NCBI GenBank assembly: GCA_028023455.1
Contig: JAQFVV010001043.1
Coordinates: forward strand, 1-64,000
Direction: 5' to 3'
DNA from: Epiperipatus broadwayi
Lineage: Eukaryota; Onychophora; Udeonychophora; Euonychophora; Peripatidae
Length of the DNA: 64,000 nucleotides
The notes beneath the pieces are model-generated. The model made no database searches, was not told the origin of the DNA, and saw only the letters and a list, made by a program, of their open reading frames with translations. Position numbers and translations under genes: made by a program. This document shows, one piece after another, positions 18,126 through 30,740 of this stretch (positions are counted from its first letter, which is position 1; every line of letters begins with the position of its first letter).

Positions 18126-20418
18126 CTAAAATATACTTATGATAAGGCTTGTGATGCTCTCAAAGTTTATTTAAAAATCAAGAAAAGTGATATTTGTATC
18201 ACAGAACAACACACTTGAACATGGAAATATATCAAATGGGTACTGGTTTATGCACCTGACATAAAAGTGCCACTAGCTATTCGATGTAATAATGATAATT
18301 TTGTCAGGCATAACATGATTCTGCCGATATTTAAATACTGTAAAAACAAATTGCAAACAAACCAAACAACTCAATATGTCAATCAAATGTTTGGCACAAT
18401 CAAAGAAATCTTCATTAAAAATGGAAAATAAGGGCAACTCACACTATCCTGGAGTCCCTGGAATTCCATTACTTGTGCTAAAGCACTTAAGATGGTTTAT
18501 GACAAATTACTTTACAAATCTGGCCAACTATCTGACCCAAGAGGTTATACACATGCAGGGGTTTTATCTCATTGCAATAGTTCCATGCAACAAAAGGAAG
18601 ACAAGTACCCCCACTCTAGATGAATTAACACCTATCTCAATGGGCCCTCTACCAATAAAAATATAGAAAAGGTAATAAAAGATATGATAGAGCCATATCA
18701 ACTATCCATCATCTCAGAAACACAAATTTCAAAAACAGCTTTGTCAATGGTACAGGCAGCCTTCCTATTTAAAGATATAATGATAACTGTTATAAAGAAA
18801 AAAGAAATATAATCCAGTGGTGGTGCAAATAGATATAGCATCAGCATTTATCTCAGTAAAAATTCCAGTCCTATTGCAGAAGCTTAAACAGACATACATT
18901 CCTAGGAGGCTATTATATATAACAGCAAATCTCTTATTAAACAGTGAAATACATATTACATTTAGTGGGAGAAACTCAGCATCTCTTGTCCCCACTCAAT
19001 TGCTATCACAAGGATCTCCTCTTAGTGCATTGCTGTTTGCCTTTTACATTAACTGTCTCATTGAAAAAATCAAACATTTGAAGGGCTCAACATACATGCA
19101 ACAACACAACAAGTGACATTCCTAGCTTACATGGATGACATCACAGTCTTCCTGGTTTCCAAAAAGGGATCAACATACATGCAACAACACAACAAGTGAC
19201 ATTCCTAGCTTACATGGATGACATCACAGTCTTCCTGGTTTCCAAAAAAGAGATATTTAACTACAAAAGATAATGATAATTATTCAATAGAATATGGGCT
19301 TAAAATTAATACAAAAAAACCTCATCCTGGTCCATATACACAGGAAGGCAGTGTGAATCCATGTACAAATGAAAACCAAGCCCATTCCTGGGGTTTCCAT
19401 TTGATATGGGAGTCACCAGGATGAGATCCTACATACAGAGCAAACTGAAAGAAGAAACTGAAAAAGTTACAAAAATTCCTAGTCAAAGCATATCTGTCAA
19501 TATATTCAAAAATACAATTGAATAATAGATTAATCATAACTACGGTAGCATATTACATACAATAATTTCTTTTTCCAAGGCATTCAAATCCATGATCAAA
19601 CTCTATATGCAGTCAACTTATTTGGTCCAGGAAAATAGTGGCCATTTCTATAAAAAACTTAGAAAACCAACAGATATAGGTGGATTGGACCTACATGATA
19701 TCACCATCTTTCACATGCAAAAACTTAGAATTAATAATCACAACAATCAATTAATTTCCCAAAATGAAACCTCTATTACAAATAACCCCCACAACAGACC
19801 ATCATCCAAGGGTTCATATATTGAACTAATGATATACCAATGTATAATAGAAGATAAAATCCTGGATGAATACATGCAGAAATACAAATACTGGAAAATA
19901 TACAATCTCATACATGCAAATGACAATTAAGAAAATAACACTTTACCAATAATAGAAATAACCAATAAAAATGATAAAAGAATACAAAAAATAGAAATTG
20001 GAAACAAAATTCATTGATTTTGTCCTTATGCACTACCAATTTTCTATTCCACAGAAGCCACCATCAGAGCAGCAACATTTATACTGTATACTCTGTGGTG
20101 CACTAGGTGCAAATTTCTAATTGGAAAAAACACTAGCTGACACCCTTCAACATTTCAAAACAAGATAATGCAGATACAAAATAGGGACACATTGATCACA
20201 CCTCCAGACATATATGAAGCCACTTGATCCTTGATCAAGCAAAGATCAAGGCTATAACAAAGATTCAAGATTGCAAAAAATTAAAAACAATGACTATTCA
20301 TTGGACTGTAAATATACAAATAAACTAATGTACAATCTGTAAATCTATTTTATCATTGTACCTTTTCTGGTGATACCATATGTAACCTACTTGCTGTGCA
20401 ATAAAGTATATTGTTGAA

Positions 20419-20420
<2 letters not shown>
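18126..20420 (+). mobile_element. LINE family B, 5'-truncated copy
   Basis: The translation in shifting frames follows the ORF2 of the fuller copy at 57382-62660. The linker before the RT is visible near 18140-18270 (LKVYLKIKKSD, then KVPLAI). RT segments follow: HYPGVPGIP near 18440, PISMGPL near 18635, QIDIASAF near 18825, LSQGSPLSALLFAFYIN near 19010 and AYMDDITVFL near 19130. The C-terminal region is degraded. There are many frameshifts and stops and an 83-bp duplication over the catalytic YMDD, so it is dead. The 3' UTR ends with AATAAAG a few bases before the (TAA)n array at 20421. It lies in intron 2 in the host gene's sense orientation. Confidence 0.85.
19087..19252 (+). repeat. 83-bp tandem duplication across the RT catalytic motif
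   Basis: TCAACATACATGCAACAACA starts at 19087 and again at 19170, and both units carry AYMDDITVFL and FQK-coding sequence. 83 is not a multiple of three, so the second unit is out of frame with the first. Confidence 0.92.
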
Positions 20421-20457
<37 letters not shown>

Positions 20458-20480
20458 TGATGATGATGATGATGATGATG

Positions 20481-20559
<79 letters not shown>

Positions 20560-20600
20560 TGATGATGATGATGATGACGATGATGATGATTATGATGATG

Positions 20601-20656
<56 letters not shown>
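20421..20656. repeat. (TAA)n array with GAT blocks, tail of LINE B
   Basis: About 236 bp of TAA units with two blocks of GAT, directly after the LINE B 3' UTR. Poly-N, poly-I and poly-M frames are artefacts. Confidence 0.95.
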
Positions 20657-20934
20657 TGTCACTAGAGAGAGTATGATTTATAAATAATTTTTTTGGGGAA
20701 ACCTATAAAGTGGGGTGGGATTTTAAATTATAATATTATTAAAAAGAAAAAGAATGGATGAAATATAAGAAATAAGCAAAAGGAATTTGATGTAGATATA
20801 AATATAGATGTGGAGAATGAATGGGTTTGTAAAATTAATGGTAAGAAAGTAATTTATAAATGTAATATAGAGAAGCAAGAATTAAAAGAATTTATAAAAG
20901 AGTAGTTAGGAAAGAAGAAATTGTTAAAAATGGG

Positions 20935-21655
20935 TTTTCGAATATGCAAGGTGGTAGAATACCAGAAAAGTGGATGGAATTAAATAAAACAATTGAAAAT
21001 GAAGAGCTTGAGGTATTAGCAGTAGTGGAAACACATCTAAGAGAAAAATAAGAACCTATTTTGGAACAGTTGGTATGGCAGGGTATAAATAGAAAAAAAA
21101 AGGGGTGGTGGTATAGGTGTTATATCAAAGAAATATTTAAATATTATTAAATGTCAAGAACATTTGTGATTTGAATTAAGGTTGAGTAAACAAGAATGGA
21201 TGGTGGCTATAGTTTATATAGCCACTGGAGATAGTCAAATTATAATGGAGTGGAATAGTAACATATATGAATGTCTAGTTAAGGATATACAAAGTTTTAA
21301 AGAAAAGGGGAAGAGAATAATGGTTATAGAGGATATGAATGGACATATTGAGGAAATTGATGATGTAGATAATAAAAATGGACAGCTTTTGAAGGAATTT
21401 TGTCAGAAAGTGAATTTGAGTATTGGATATTTAGTAAATATTTATGAGGGACAATACACATGGTATAGAAATAATATATTTAATACATTAGATTATGTAT
21501 TGGTAGAGAAAAAGGTAATGAATAAAATACGAAAAATTAAGGTGTTTGATAATGAAGAAAAAGTATGCACTAGTGATCATAACTTTATTGCAATTGAAAT
21601 GGCTAGTAATGTGATGGAGAATAGAAATAAAAGTAGAAATGGTAGTGAAAGATGT
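20935..21655 (+). pseudogene. LINE C endonuclease domain
   Basis: Motifs of the APE-type endonuclease are readable: the N-terminal FSNMQGGRIP with AVVETHL downstream, then IEDMNGHIEEID (usual GDFNxH, here with Glu for Gly), TWYRNN, LDYVLV and TSDHNFIAIEM (catalytic SDH). The longest clean stretch is 158 residues from 21182 (TTG-like start, arbitrary). At least one stop (near 21050) and a frameshift near 21110 separate it from the N-terminal part. This enzyme would nick target DNA to prime reverse transcription. Confidence 0.78.
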
Positions 21656-22369
21656 TGATGGAGAGTGAATGATAAAAATAAGTTGGAAGAGTATAAAATA
21701 CAAGTTGAAGAAATCATGGAAGAGTGGGTTGGGGATGAGTATAAGGACTGGTGTAAAAAAGAAGAAAAAGTGGCAAATAGGGTTTTAGGTGAGAATATTC
21801 AGAAGAATAAAAGCAATAAAAATGAGAATTAGTAAAAGTGTAAAAGAGAGGAAAGAAGCATGCAGAGTATATAAGCATTCTATTAAGAACAAGGAAAGTG
21901 AAAAAGATATTAATGCTAAATAGGAAAAGTACTTAGAAAAAAAGAAGTTGGATAAATTAGATAATTATATAGAGAGAATGAAACTGAATAGTAAATTGTT
22001 GGAGGATATTAATAAAAGTGGAAGAGATGGGAGTAAAAAATTTTGGAATTACATTAAAAGGAGAAATGTAGAAGAGAGAGATAGTATTACTAGATGATGA
22101 GGGAATAGAGTGTAGCTCTAGAGAAGATTTAGAGAGAATTTTAAATAGATACGTAATGAATATAGAAAAGATGTCAGATGTGAAGGATAGAGTAATAGAA
22201 GACATGAAAGCATATAGTAATGGGAATATTAGGTTTTCAGGAAATGAACTGAATTCCCTATGTCACTTATTTTGTTTGTGTTATATTTGAGTGAAATGAA
22301 AAGAGAATAGAAAGTTTAGGAAAGGGATAGAGATATCATTAATAGGTAGTAAGGGAGTATATATTTAGA

Positions 22370-23630
22370 CAGGTCTTTTTTGCAGATGATATATTTTTGT
22401 GTGCAGAAAGAAGAGAGGATATGGAAGTTATGTTGAGGATATGTGCAAGGGTGGGTAAAGAGATGAGAATTAAATTTAGTGAAGAAAAATCAAATATAAT
22501 GATTTTTAATACTGGGGAAAGAGAAGATGTAGATTTTTTTATTGGGAGATATTATGTTAAGTGTGGTGAATAGATATAGTTATATGGGAATTATTTTAAG
22601 TAATCAGAAAAATTATTTGGATGAATGGGAGAAAAAATTGATAAATGAAGCAAAGAAAAGAAAGGGATTGATTAAGAAATTAACAGTGTTTTCATATAAT
22701 AAATATGATGTAGCTAGAATTATATGGAAAGAAGTTGCAGTAGTAGAGTTAACATATGGTAATGATGCATTATATGTTAGTAATGGGGTATTAAATTACT
22801 TAGAAAAAGTTCAAATGGAAGTAGAAAGACATGCATTGGATGCAGATGTATGGACAGCAAGGGAGGAAATTCGAGGAGAAATGGGATGATCAAGTTTTCA
22901 TATGAGAGATACAAAAAGTAAAATGAAAATGTTTGGTAGATTGCAGTTTATGGATAATAAAATAATAGCCAAATTAGTATTTAATTGGGTTATGAGTAAA
23001 GGGCAGGCAACAAGATGGGTGAGAAAGGTAATATGGTATGCAAAAGATTTGGATGAAGAATTTATATCAGTATATTTGTACAAAAGATGGGATGATTGTG
23101 TTAGGAGGATTGTTGAGTGTTATAGGGTAAGGAATGGGGGATAAAAGAATAGATTTATTAATAAAGAATAGGAAGTTAAAGAGATGGAGAACTAGTATGG
23201 AGAGTAAAAAGAGTTTAAATATTTATAGAAATAAACAGAATATTAGGTGCAAGTAAATATATGATAATAGTAGGGAAAGTAGTTTCTTGTTTAAGGCTCA
23301 AACAGGATCTTTAGAAACAAGAGAATATACATGTAAATGGAAAAATGTGGGTGATTTAGTCTGTAAATTATGTAAGGAAGGAATAGAAAATATTAGGCAT
23401 TTGTTAATTGAATGTAAATGCATAAAACAGAAAGGGTACATATAATGAAGTTATGGAAAAATAAATATGAAAAAAGTGATTATACAGAACGAAGATTATT
23501 GGTTTTTATGCTGGATTTGGAAAAAGATAAGGAGGATTTAGATAAAGACTATAGAGTTGACAAAGATTATGTTGTGGAAATGGGATGGAGCAGAATATGT
23601 GAAAACTTAGACTGGGGAATGTAAAATTAA
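22370..23630 (+). pseudogene. LINE C reverse transcriptase C-half and zinc finger
   Basis: The reading runs in pieces: FADDIFLCAE with RICARVGKEM after it, YMGIILSNQKNY, the MKMFGRLQFM region, then CKLCKEGIENIRHLLIEC (C-x2-C-x8-H-x4-C, the gag-knuckle-like finger common at LINE ORF2 ends) and WKNKYEKSDYTE. Stops at about 22887 and 23145 and frameshifts interrupt it. The same C-terminal peptides occur in the minus-strand copy at 62690-63655. Confidence 0.78.
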
Positions 23631-23875
23631 GTAGCTAACAAGTTTCAGTTGGTATAATTGCTGAGAGATTCTTGATTTCGTTTAAGAAGAAGCTACAGTC
23701 CATTACATCACATCAGCACATAGTTCTAAAAAACATAGGTATTTTCAAATAAGATTAAATTATTTTTCTTTCATTGTAACATAGAATATTTATTATTTAA
23801 GAATTTTTGTATTGCTTGAGGCAATAAATTTGTCTAATAGTCACTGCAATCCTTTGTAAGTGCAGGTGATTACTT

Positions 23876-25380
23876 GTGCATCAATCCAAGATGATGGCAC
23901 CATGCAATACCATGTGTAGCAATATAAAGTTGAAGTATGCAAGTGTAATGAAGCAAACAAAGCTTAATCAGCATAAGCCAATGCATAGCAAGCAAATGGT
24001 TTATACAAATGAAACAAAAATACAACCGAGATTTCATAAATCTACCATTGATGATGTTGTAAATCTAGATATTTTAACACCTAAGCTAAATGAAAATAAC
24101 ATTATATTGCAAGAAGCATGGACAGAAGAGGGCCTAAGTTATATACATACTAAATTTAATGTGACAATACCAAATCAATTATTTTTTTCATTCAAGATAT
24201 TTTTTATGGCTTAATCTACTGTTCTACCAATAACATATTTAAATTGCTTTTTTGTTCATATTACTGAAAGATCTGTTATACAACGAAACACAGAAGCATA
24301 ACATGTGGGATACAATTTGCAGGATCGTGGATCATCTAAATCCAAAGTACATTATATTAAAATTTTTTAAGGAAGAGCAAAGAAACAGATTTAATAGATC
24401 AATATATACTCTGAATAGATGTGCATTAGTAAAGATCGATCGAGAAAGAGAGAACATTATTTCAGGCCGTGTAAAAAATACTTATCTTCATTATAGCGTT
24501 AATGACTTTCAGAGATTAATGGCTCCATTTGGAACTGTAATATTTTTAAAACTAGTGTTTTTAAAAGATATCCCTGTGCCAATTTATAGAAATAGCTTCG
24601 AATTTAAAGTTAAATTAAACAAAGATATAAATGAAATAGAAATACCATCGCAAATTTCAGATCAAGAGGCAATGTTACTTATATTGATTGAGTTTTAAAG
24701 CCTCAGTGTTTTTATTGTAAAGAATATGGACACATCATTAACAACTGCCCAAAGTTTCTGTGTCCACAATGCAATATGGTGGCTACTTTAATGCATCAAT
24801 GTCCTAGATCAATAGGTCAAGCACGAGAGGACATGGATGTGTTGGAATTGCAAAGTGAAAATATAGTAAGTTCTGATGTGACTAAGACAGACATTTGCTT
24901 GTTACTTTAAACATAGATGAAGTAAAAAATAATTAGAAGCTGGTACAGATTTCTGTAAATGCTGATAACAAGACGTTGAACGACACTGTAATTGTCTTAC
25001 CTGCACCAGTTAACAAAACAATTGGACTCATAATGGATACTATGCAAAGATCGAGTTATTCAATGCCATTTCAGACAAATAGTGAGTCAAACAATAGACA
25101 CGAGCCAGGTCGTCCTCGCAAAAATATACGAAAAAAAAAAAGAATATTGATTTTACTAAAAGAATATTGATTTTTCTGAGAGTGAAGACGACGCATGACT
25201 TTCAAATGAAAAACATAAAAAAGTAAAAGTAATATCTCAAGACGCAGAAAATGAACTTGAATTTTTGTCATCCAAAGAATACAATTTAGATGAAGTAGGT
25301 GTATCGGGTCATTGTAATGTTTTAAATGAAGTCACTACTTCCCTACTAGGAGGGCTTCCAGTAGCAGAATGAGACCATGG
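23876..25380 (+). pseudogene. LINE B ORF1 (RNA-binding, zinc-knuckle protein)
   Basis: The peptide aligns by eye with ORF1 of the copy at 61140-62515: FHKSTIDDVVNLDILTPK near the start, a central LNPKYIILKFFKEE and NRENF-like block, then KVKLNKDINEIEIPSQISD. Two CCHC-type zinc knuckles follow in a shifted frame at about 24700-24830 (CFYCKEYGHIINNC; CPQCNMVATLMHQC). The ORF is broken by stops near 24212 and 24697 and by frameshifts. ORF1 proteins of LINEs bind element RNA and assist strand transfer. A basic segment (PRKNIRKKK) near 25110 matches the C-terminal part of the family. Confidence 0.82.
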
Positions 25381-25509
25381 CATTCAAAGAAAAATAGTAT
25401 AAATTTATATTATTAAATGATAGTTTTTGCATTTGAAATTTTACACTCTAATTAATACTGTGTGTTTGCTTAATAGGTAGTGTTTATTATAATGACTACT
25501 TAAAGTTAA

Positions 25510-25542
<33 letters not shown>

Positions 25543-25544
25543 TA

Positions 25545-26219
25545 GTTCTCAGATTGACCCAGCTGATTATTTTATTAATAAAGGTTTTTCTATTTTTTCA
25601 AAAACATCCTCTGTGCCATCAGCAGGGATGGGTACCTTAATTGCATACACATCCCCATTTAAATCTTTCAAAATATTGTATATAGACCCACATATGATGA
25701 TAATTACATTTCATCACAATGCAATCATCTTAAATGTTATTTTTGTATACATTCCTCCAGGTCTTATTATTATTAACAGAGTAATATTAAAAATCAATAC
25801 AATTCTTGCAGACACTCCATATCCTGTTCTGCAATTGGGAGATTTCAATATGTCATATGTCAAATGGCTCCATAGATTGAGTTTTCCTTTAATGAGTGGA
25901 AAAGGTTATTTACCAAATAATTCAATATCATTCAATAATGGTGGGCATAGGGCTCTAATAGATATAATATTTTATTCTCCAATGCTTCACTATAATAATA
26001 GTATTAAATTAAAAAACTCTGCTATCTCAAATCATCTAGCCTCTATCGTTACATTGAATATGGATATGACAAATAAGGCTATGATTCATACAAGCAAGAT
26101 AATAAGCTTACTTTTGCATAGCTGGATACTGAATTATTATATTCTGAAATATATATAGCTTTATTTAAAATTAGAAACCATAAATTCGATCCTGTACAAG
26201 CCTGGTTAGCATTCATAAA
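25545..26219 (+). pseudogene. LINE B ORF2 endonuclease fragment
   Basis: APE-type endonuclease segments are visible: SVPSAGMGTLIAYT, IVFVYIPPG-like (VIFVYIPPGLIIINR), QLGDFNMSYVKWL (catalytic GDFN), ALIDIIFYSP and the SNHLASIV region (usual SDHAA, with Asn replacing the catalytic Asp). It ends at the VQAW motif at the break near 26219. The first ~70 residues of the domain are missing or replaced by (AT)n before 25540. Confidence 0.82.
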
Positions 26220-26283
26220 TGTTATATATATATATAATGAATAATAGCATTCATAAATGTTATATATATATATAATGAATAAT
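26208..26283. repeat. 38-bp tandem duplication at the LINE B break
   Basis: AGCATTCATAAATGTTATAT starts at 26208 and again at 26246, each unit containing a short (AT)n hairpin. It sits exactly where the LINE B reading stops. Confidence 0.9.
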
Positions 26284-27965
26284 CCTTTATTAATTTGTAA
26301 TACGCTTATAATATGCGCCATTTGTAAAAGTAAATAAAATATTTGTTACAGAATAACAAATAATGTAATGATGAAAAAGGCTGATGCCATTTTGTAACCG
26401 ATTATAAAATATATAGATGAATGATATAATGATAGATGACACGATAGTTGCTATAATTTAAAAAACTAAACACTAAACAGGATATTCTCCAGCGGTTCCT
26501 CAATTGTAACCGAATAAAATTAAATTGTGAAATGAATTTACAATGTTAGCTGATATACAATTTAATAATTAAATAAGAATGATGCTAACATATAAATAAT
26601 AAACATATACATATCATGCTTTATTTGGGTGTTTATTTGTAATTAATTAAATATAACATTATAGCCCGTTTGCAACTATCATAAACATTAATTCTGTCAC
26701 GCTAATAATGAAATAAATAAATTATGTCATTTCTCAACTCATAAAATAACAAAATGAAAATTAAACTGTCATCACTAAAGATTTAAAATATCTTGACATT
26801 GGGAACTCATTTGACCAATAAAATATATTAGCCATTGTCATCAGATAAACTAATATTAGATATAGCAACTGAATAAAATTACTGTGAAATCCCTGGAGTG
26901 CATTACGCTTATCTCCAATAATAGGTTCTTTTAACAAAGAACCATTCTCATTCCTCTTTCCATGTATATATGACCATTCATGGTCACACACACACACACA
27001 CACTGGTGCTATTTATGACAACTTATAAAAAATATTATATAAAGTTAATATTATTAAGTTGGAAAAGGGATTAAATCATTCTCTATTCAGTTTAGCTAAG
27101 TACATTTGTTTTCCACAAGCGCCACTAGATTGTTTTAAATCTAGATAAAATTTATCTGTCCATAGTGTACTGAGTTCAAACTCATTCGGTACATTTTTAC
27201 TACACATGACTTGGATGACTAATCAACAAAAAAATGACATTTTTATATTTTATCCTCGTCAATAAAATTATAAGATCCCATTATCACAAAATTTATATAT
27301 TCAAGACTCTTATAGACATTACTAGCTCAGTTTATGTATATTGATGAACAGATGCAAAAATATTCCCCTTAATGGCTTCCAAACACACATAGTGAAGACC
27401 ATTACTGATATGGATGGCCATCTAATTAGTTACTTAATTTACTTAAATATCATATTATAATGATGATGATGATACCAGCCATAGCTTTATAATGAATTCA
27501 CAACAATTAATTTATCTTTCATAAACTTATAGGCACTTCCTAAAATCATCCCATGTTAAACTGGGATTTAAATAGAACACTCACTAGCATTTATACACGT
27601 TATAGTTATTTATTCCAAGTACTTTTATAGTTAAAACTAGGATTCAATAATACCAGCGATAATGAATGATCATCATGAATCTCACCACATAATATTCAAC
27701 TTTTTAGAAATCCCTATTTTCTAAACATATTAATTATTTTTAAGATTGGATTGAATGATTATTATTAAATCAATGATGATGGTGATCATAACTCATGTAC
27801 AGTATTATTTTAGATGGTGATATCCATCCTTGATAATGATGACCAAAACTCATAGGCACAACATAATTTTAGCTTTCTATTATTAACCTATAATTATTAA
27901 AACTTGGTTAGATATCAAACTTAATCCCCAAATACTTAAATGTAAATCAATATTCTAGTTTGCTT

Positions 27966-28050
27966 AACATTTTGCGAGAGATGCTTAATATTTGCGAATG
28001 ATGCCTAACGAATATTTGCGAGTGACGCCTAACATTTGTGAATGATGATA
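27966..28050. repeat. Short degenerate tandem repeat
   Basis: Variants of ATTTGCGAATGATGCCTAAC occur four times, starting near 27969, 27989, 28013 and 28034. The CpG-containing TTTGCGA core is unusual in this AT-rich context. Confidence 0.7.
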
Positions 28051-28721
28051 ATTTCAAACCATAGAATCAAGACAAGAAAAATATAACAATATTTTTAATA
28101 ATAACTTGGAAACCAATTAAGATATAAAATTATATTTATTAATACTATTCTTCTTTCTTTTTTTTAAAAATCAAATTAAATATAGAATTAATACAAAAAT
28201 TTATATATGCATAACCAAATAAACTTAATATACAAGTTTGTCATTTTTGATATTTTAAAATAAGCTGGCTTAAACCAATATTAGAAAAACAATGTTCTAT
28301 AAATTCTCATTCAAAATTTTCACTATTTATATGTCATAAAAGCAAATTACATTTAGGTAATGTGTGTTTTTTTTCACTTTCATTCATATGTTAAGCCTTG
28401 CTCTTCCATTTCCTATATTTAAACTAATTATGCATAACCTATTCTTTTGATGTGTTTGTATAAGCAGTTACACATGCACACATTCTGTGATATGTCAACA
28501 TATATATATATATATATATTCAAAATGTATACCCCTATATGGTGGATTAATACATAAATCATATATAAAAATATTATTGCAACCCTGAGTAACAAAATAA
28601 ATGATATCCAGTTTAATATGCAAAAATAAATAATAAAAAAAAACATTATGAAGCATATTTGGCTAGGTTGCTTATTATCACAATCAATAAATAACCATTA
28701 AAAAAACATTTTAGTATTACA

Positions 28722-28911
<190 letters not shown>

Positions 28912-29162
28912 CAAAATAATGAAAAAAAAAACTATGTTCAAAGAATTTAAACTGTGTGAACATGATCAATGAACAGACTCTTAAGGTTTTTTGTATCAAA
29001 AGAAAAAAAATAAAATGCTTTGACTTTACAAATTAAAGTTTACTTTTAATAAGTAAGAATAAAAGATTTGTTAATGAGAGTTCAAAGTTACCCGATTATT
29101 TTCACTTCTTATGAATGTCCTAGGTTTGAATTTTCAGACCACTTGCCTATTTCTAGCTTCCA

Positions 29163-29365
29163 CAAGTTGATTTTCTTGTTCCCACCATTTAAAAATAAAA
29201 GTTCTTGCAGATACTTTTAAGATAAATATGAATTGGTTGACTGGCTTGTTTCTACCATTTTAAAAAGAATTTATTGTTGATACTTTTAGATAAATATGAA
29301 TTGGTTGACTTGCTTGTTTCTACCATTTAAAAAAAAATGTTGTAGATGCTTTAGATAAATGTGAA
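29163..29365. repeat. ~70-bp tandem repeat, 2.5 copies
   Basis: ACTTTTAAGATAAATATGAA (29212) recurs near 29282 and in a shorter, diverged form near 29348, with GCTTGTTTCTACCATTT in each unit. Confidence 0.85.
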
Positions 29366-30740
29366 GAAAACTTTAAAATTAATCAAACTTGGCTATATAT
29401 ATGGCTTCATACATTTTTTTCTTTCTTCTCCTCTTTTCAAAGATGATGATCAGATGACATCTGTGGCTGGTTTTAAATTTGGCCATTCTTTGGTTATAAA
29501 GAACTTTTGTATGAGTCCATGGATAGACCAGTGATTTAACCCATTATGTCAAATTTCAAGGAGCAGAAACAATGAGTTTTAGCATGGCAAATTCATTGTG
29601 TTATACAGACCCCAAAATATATTATCATTTTACAGAATTTTTAATAACTTCCTCCAAGAAATTCAATTTTGTTCCATTTCTTTATACCAATCTTGCTGTG
29701 AATTACTTACATATATACACACATCTTTTTTCTAGATTGTCTTTAAAACAATAGTCATTTTTCTTCTTTAAATTTTTAAAGAGAGAAATAAAAAAAAATC
29801 AAACAACTTCTCTGAGTTTAAAAAAAAAATTAACTTTAGCTGCTCATTTCTTTTAGTTTAAAAGTATTGCATATTCGTAATATTATTAACTGATTGCCAT
29901 TCTTAAAAATGGTTAAGTGATAGCCTTCAAAACTGCATTTTGTTCAGTGATTCTTCTTAAAATTATTAAACTGAATGCTTTTTTTAAAAACTGCATCTTA
30001 ATGACTACATCTCCTTTCCTTTAACAGTAATCACAAACTGCTCACTAAATATTAATGACTATATCTTTTTTTCTTCCTTTTAACAATAATAAAAAACTGA
30101 CCTTAGTAATATTAATGACTGACTTTTTTTTCTAAAACTACATATTGTTAGATCACTCACTTCAAAACAAAAACTGAACTCCATTCAAAAATGATCCTTC
30201 TCTATATATCTCAATTTCTGATCAAAGAGAAAAAAAATCTATCCAAAAATAAGTGTGATTTGAGATAGCAATAAATCTCACCTAGACAGTTTTAAGTCAG
30301 TAACAAAAAAAAAGATTAACAATTATTTACCTCATCAAAGCACCCCTTCTTCTGTGATAATCTATGATACAGATAATACAAACAACAAAGCTTGCAATTT
30401 ATAGTTGTTAGAAATATGTGTAAAAGTGTTTTGTGTTTACACAGCCATTCTCACACGTGTACATTTTATCTATTAATCTATAAATCTTTTTTACACCTTT
30501 CCTGGTCTGCTTTATTTAATAAAAAAATACAGCTAAATAATTTAACATATTATTTAACAAAAATAATAGAAATAACATATTAAATATTATTTCCTACAAT
30601 CCTATATTTATTACTGTTTATCAGTTTATCATCTATAAACTATATATATATATATTCTTGCACACATAAATCTATATATATAAGAATTTTTTTTTCACTT
30701 AAAGAATATATATATGTGGGAAATGAGAATATATATATAT

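Larger units (their letters stand above)
20691..23740 (+). mobile_element. LINE family C, degraded copy with internal RT deletion
   Basis: An apurinic-type endonuclease region (20935-21655), a polymerase remnant (to about 23150) and a C-terminal zinc-finger segment (to about 23620) follow in order. The RT retains SLILFVLYLSEM (motif B side) and FADDIFLCAE (motif C, near 22380), then YMGIIL. The fingers and motif A that should precede them are absent, so several hundred bases appear deleted near 22240. The 3' end (GATTCTTGATTTCGTTTAAG, then CATTACATCACATCAGCACA) matches the minus-strand copy at 62690-63655, which ends in a longer run of the same pentamer. The clade is not assigned. Confidence 0.82.
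23870..26219 (+). mobile_element. LINE family B, 5' part (ORF1 plus endonuclease)
   Basis: ORF1 with zinc knuckles (23876-25380) is followed by the endonuclease part of ORF2 (25545-26219). The reading ends at DPVQAWLAFIN. The family protein continues about six residues later, at IDH, in the sequence starting at 32419. This and the 32419-35198 segment are thus probably one LINE B copy split by a 6.2-kb insertion. Confidence 0.82.

Noticed and set aside
20387-20687. Poly-I, poly-N/D and poly-M frames, and similar ones at 28646-28999, 35191-35463, 52583-52846 and 17658-17901
   Set aside because: They are repeat artefacts of trinucleotide arrays with no independent coding evidence.
26761-27003. 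80-codon minus-strand frame beginning in (CA)n
   Set aside because: The start lies in a dinucleotide repeat and the peptide shows no family resemblance.
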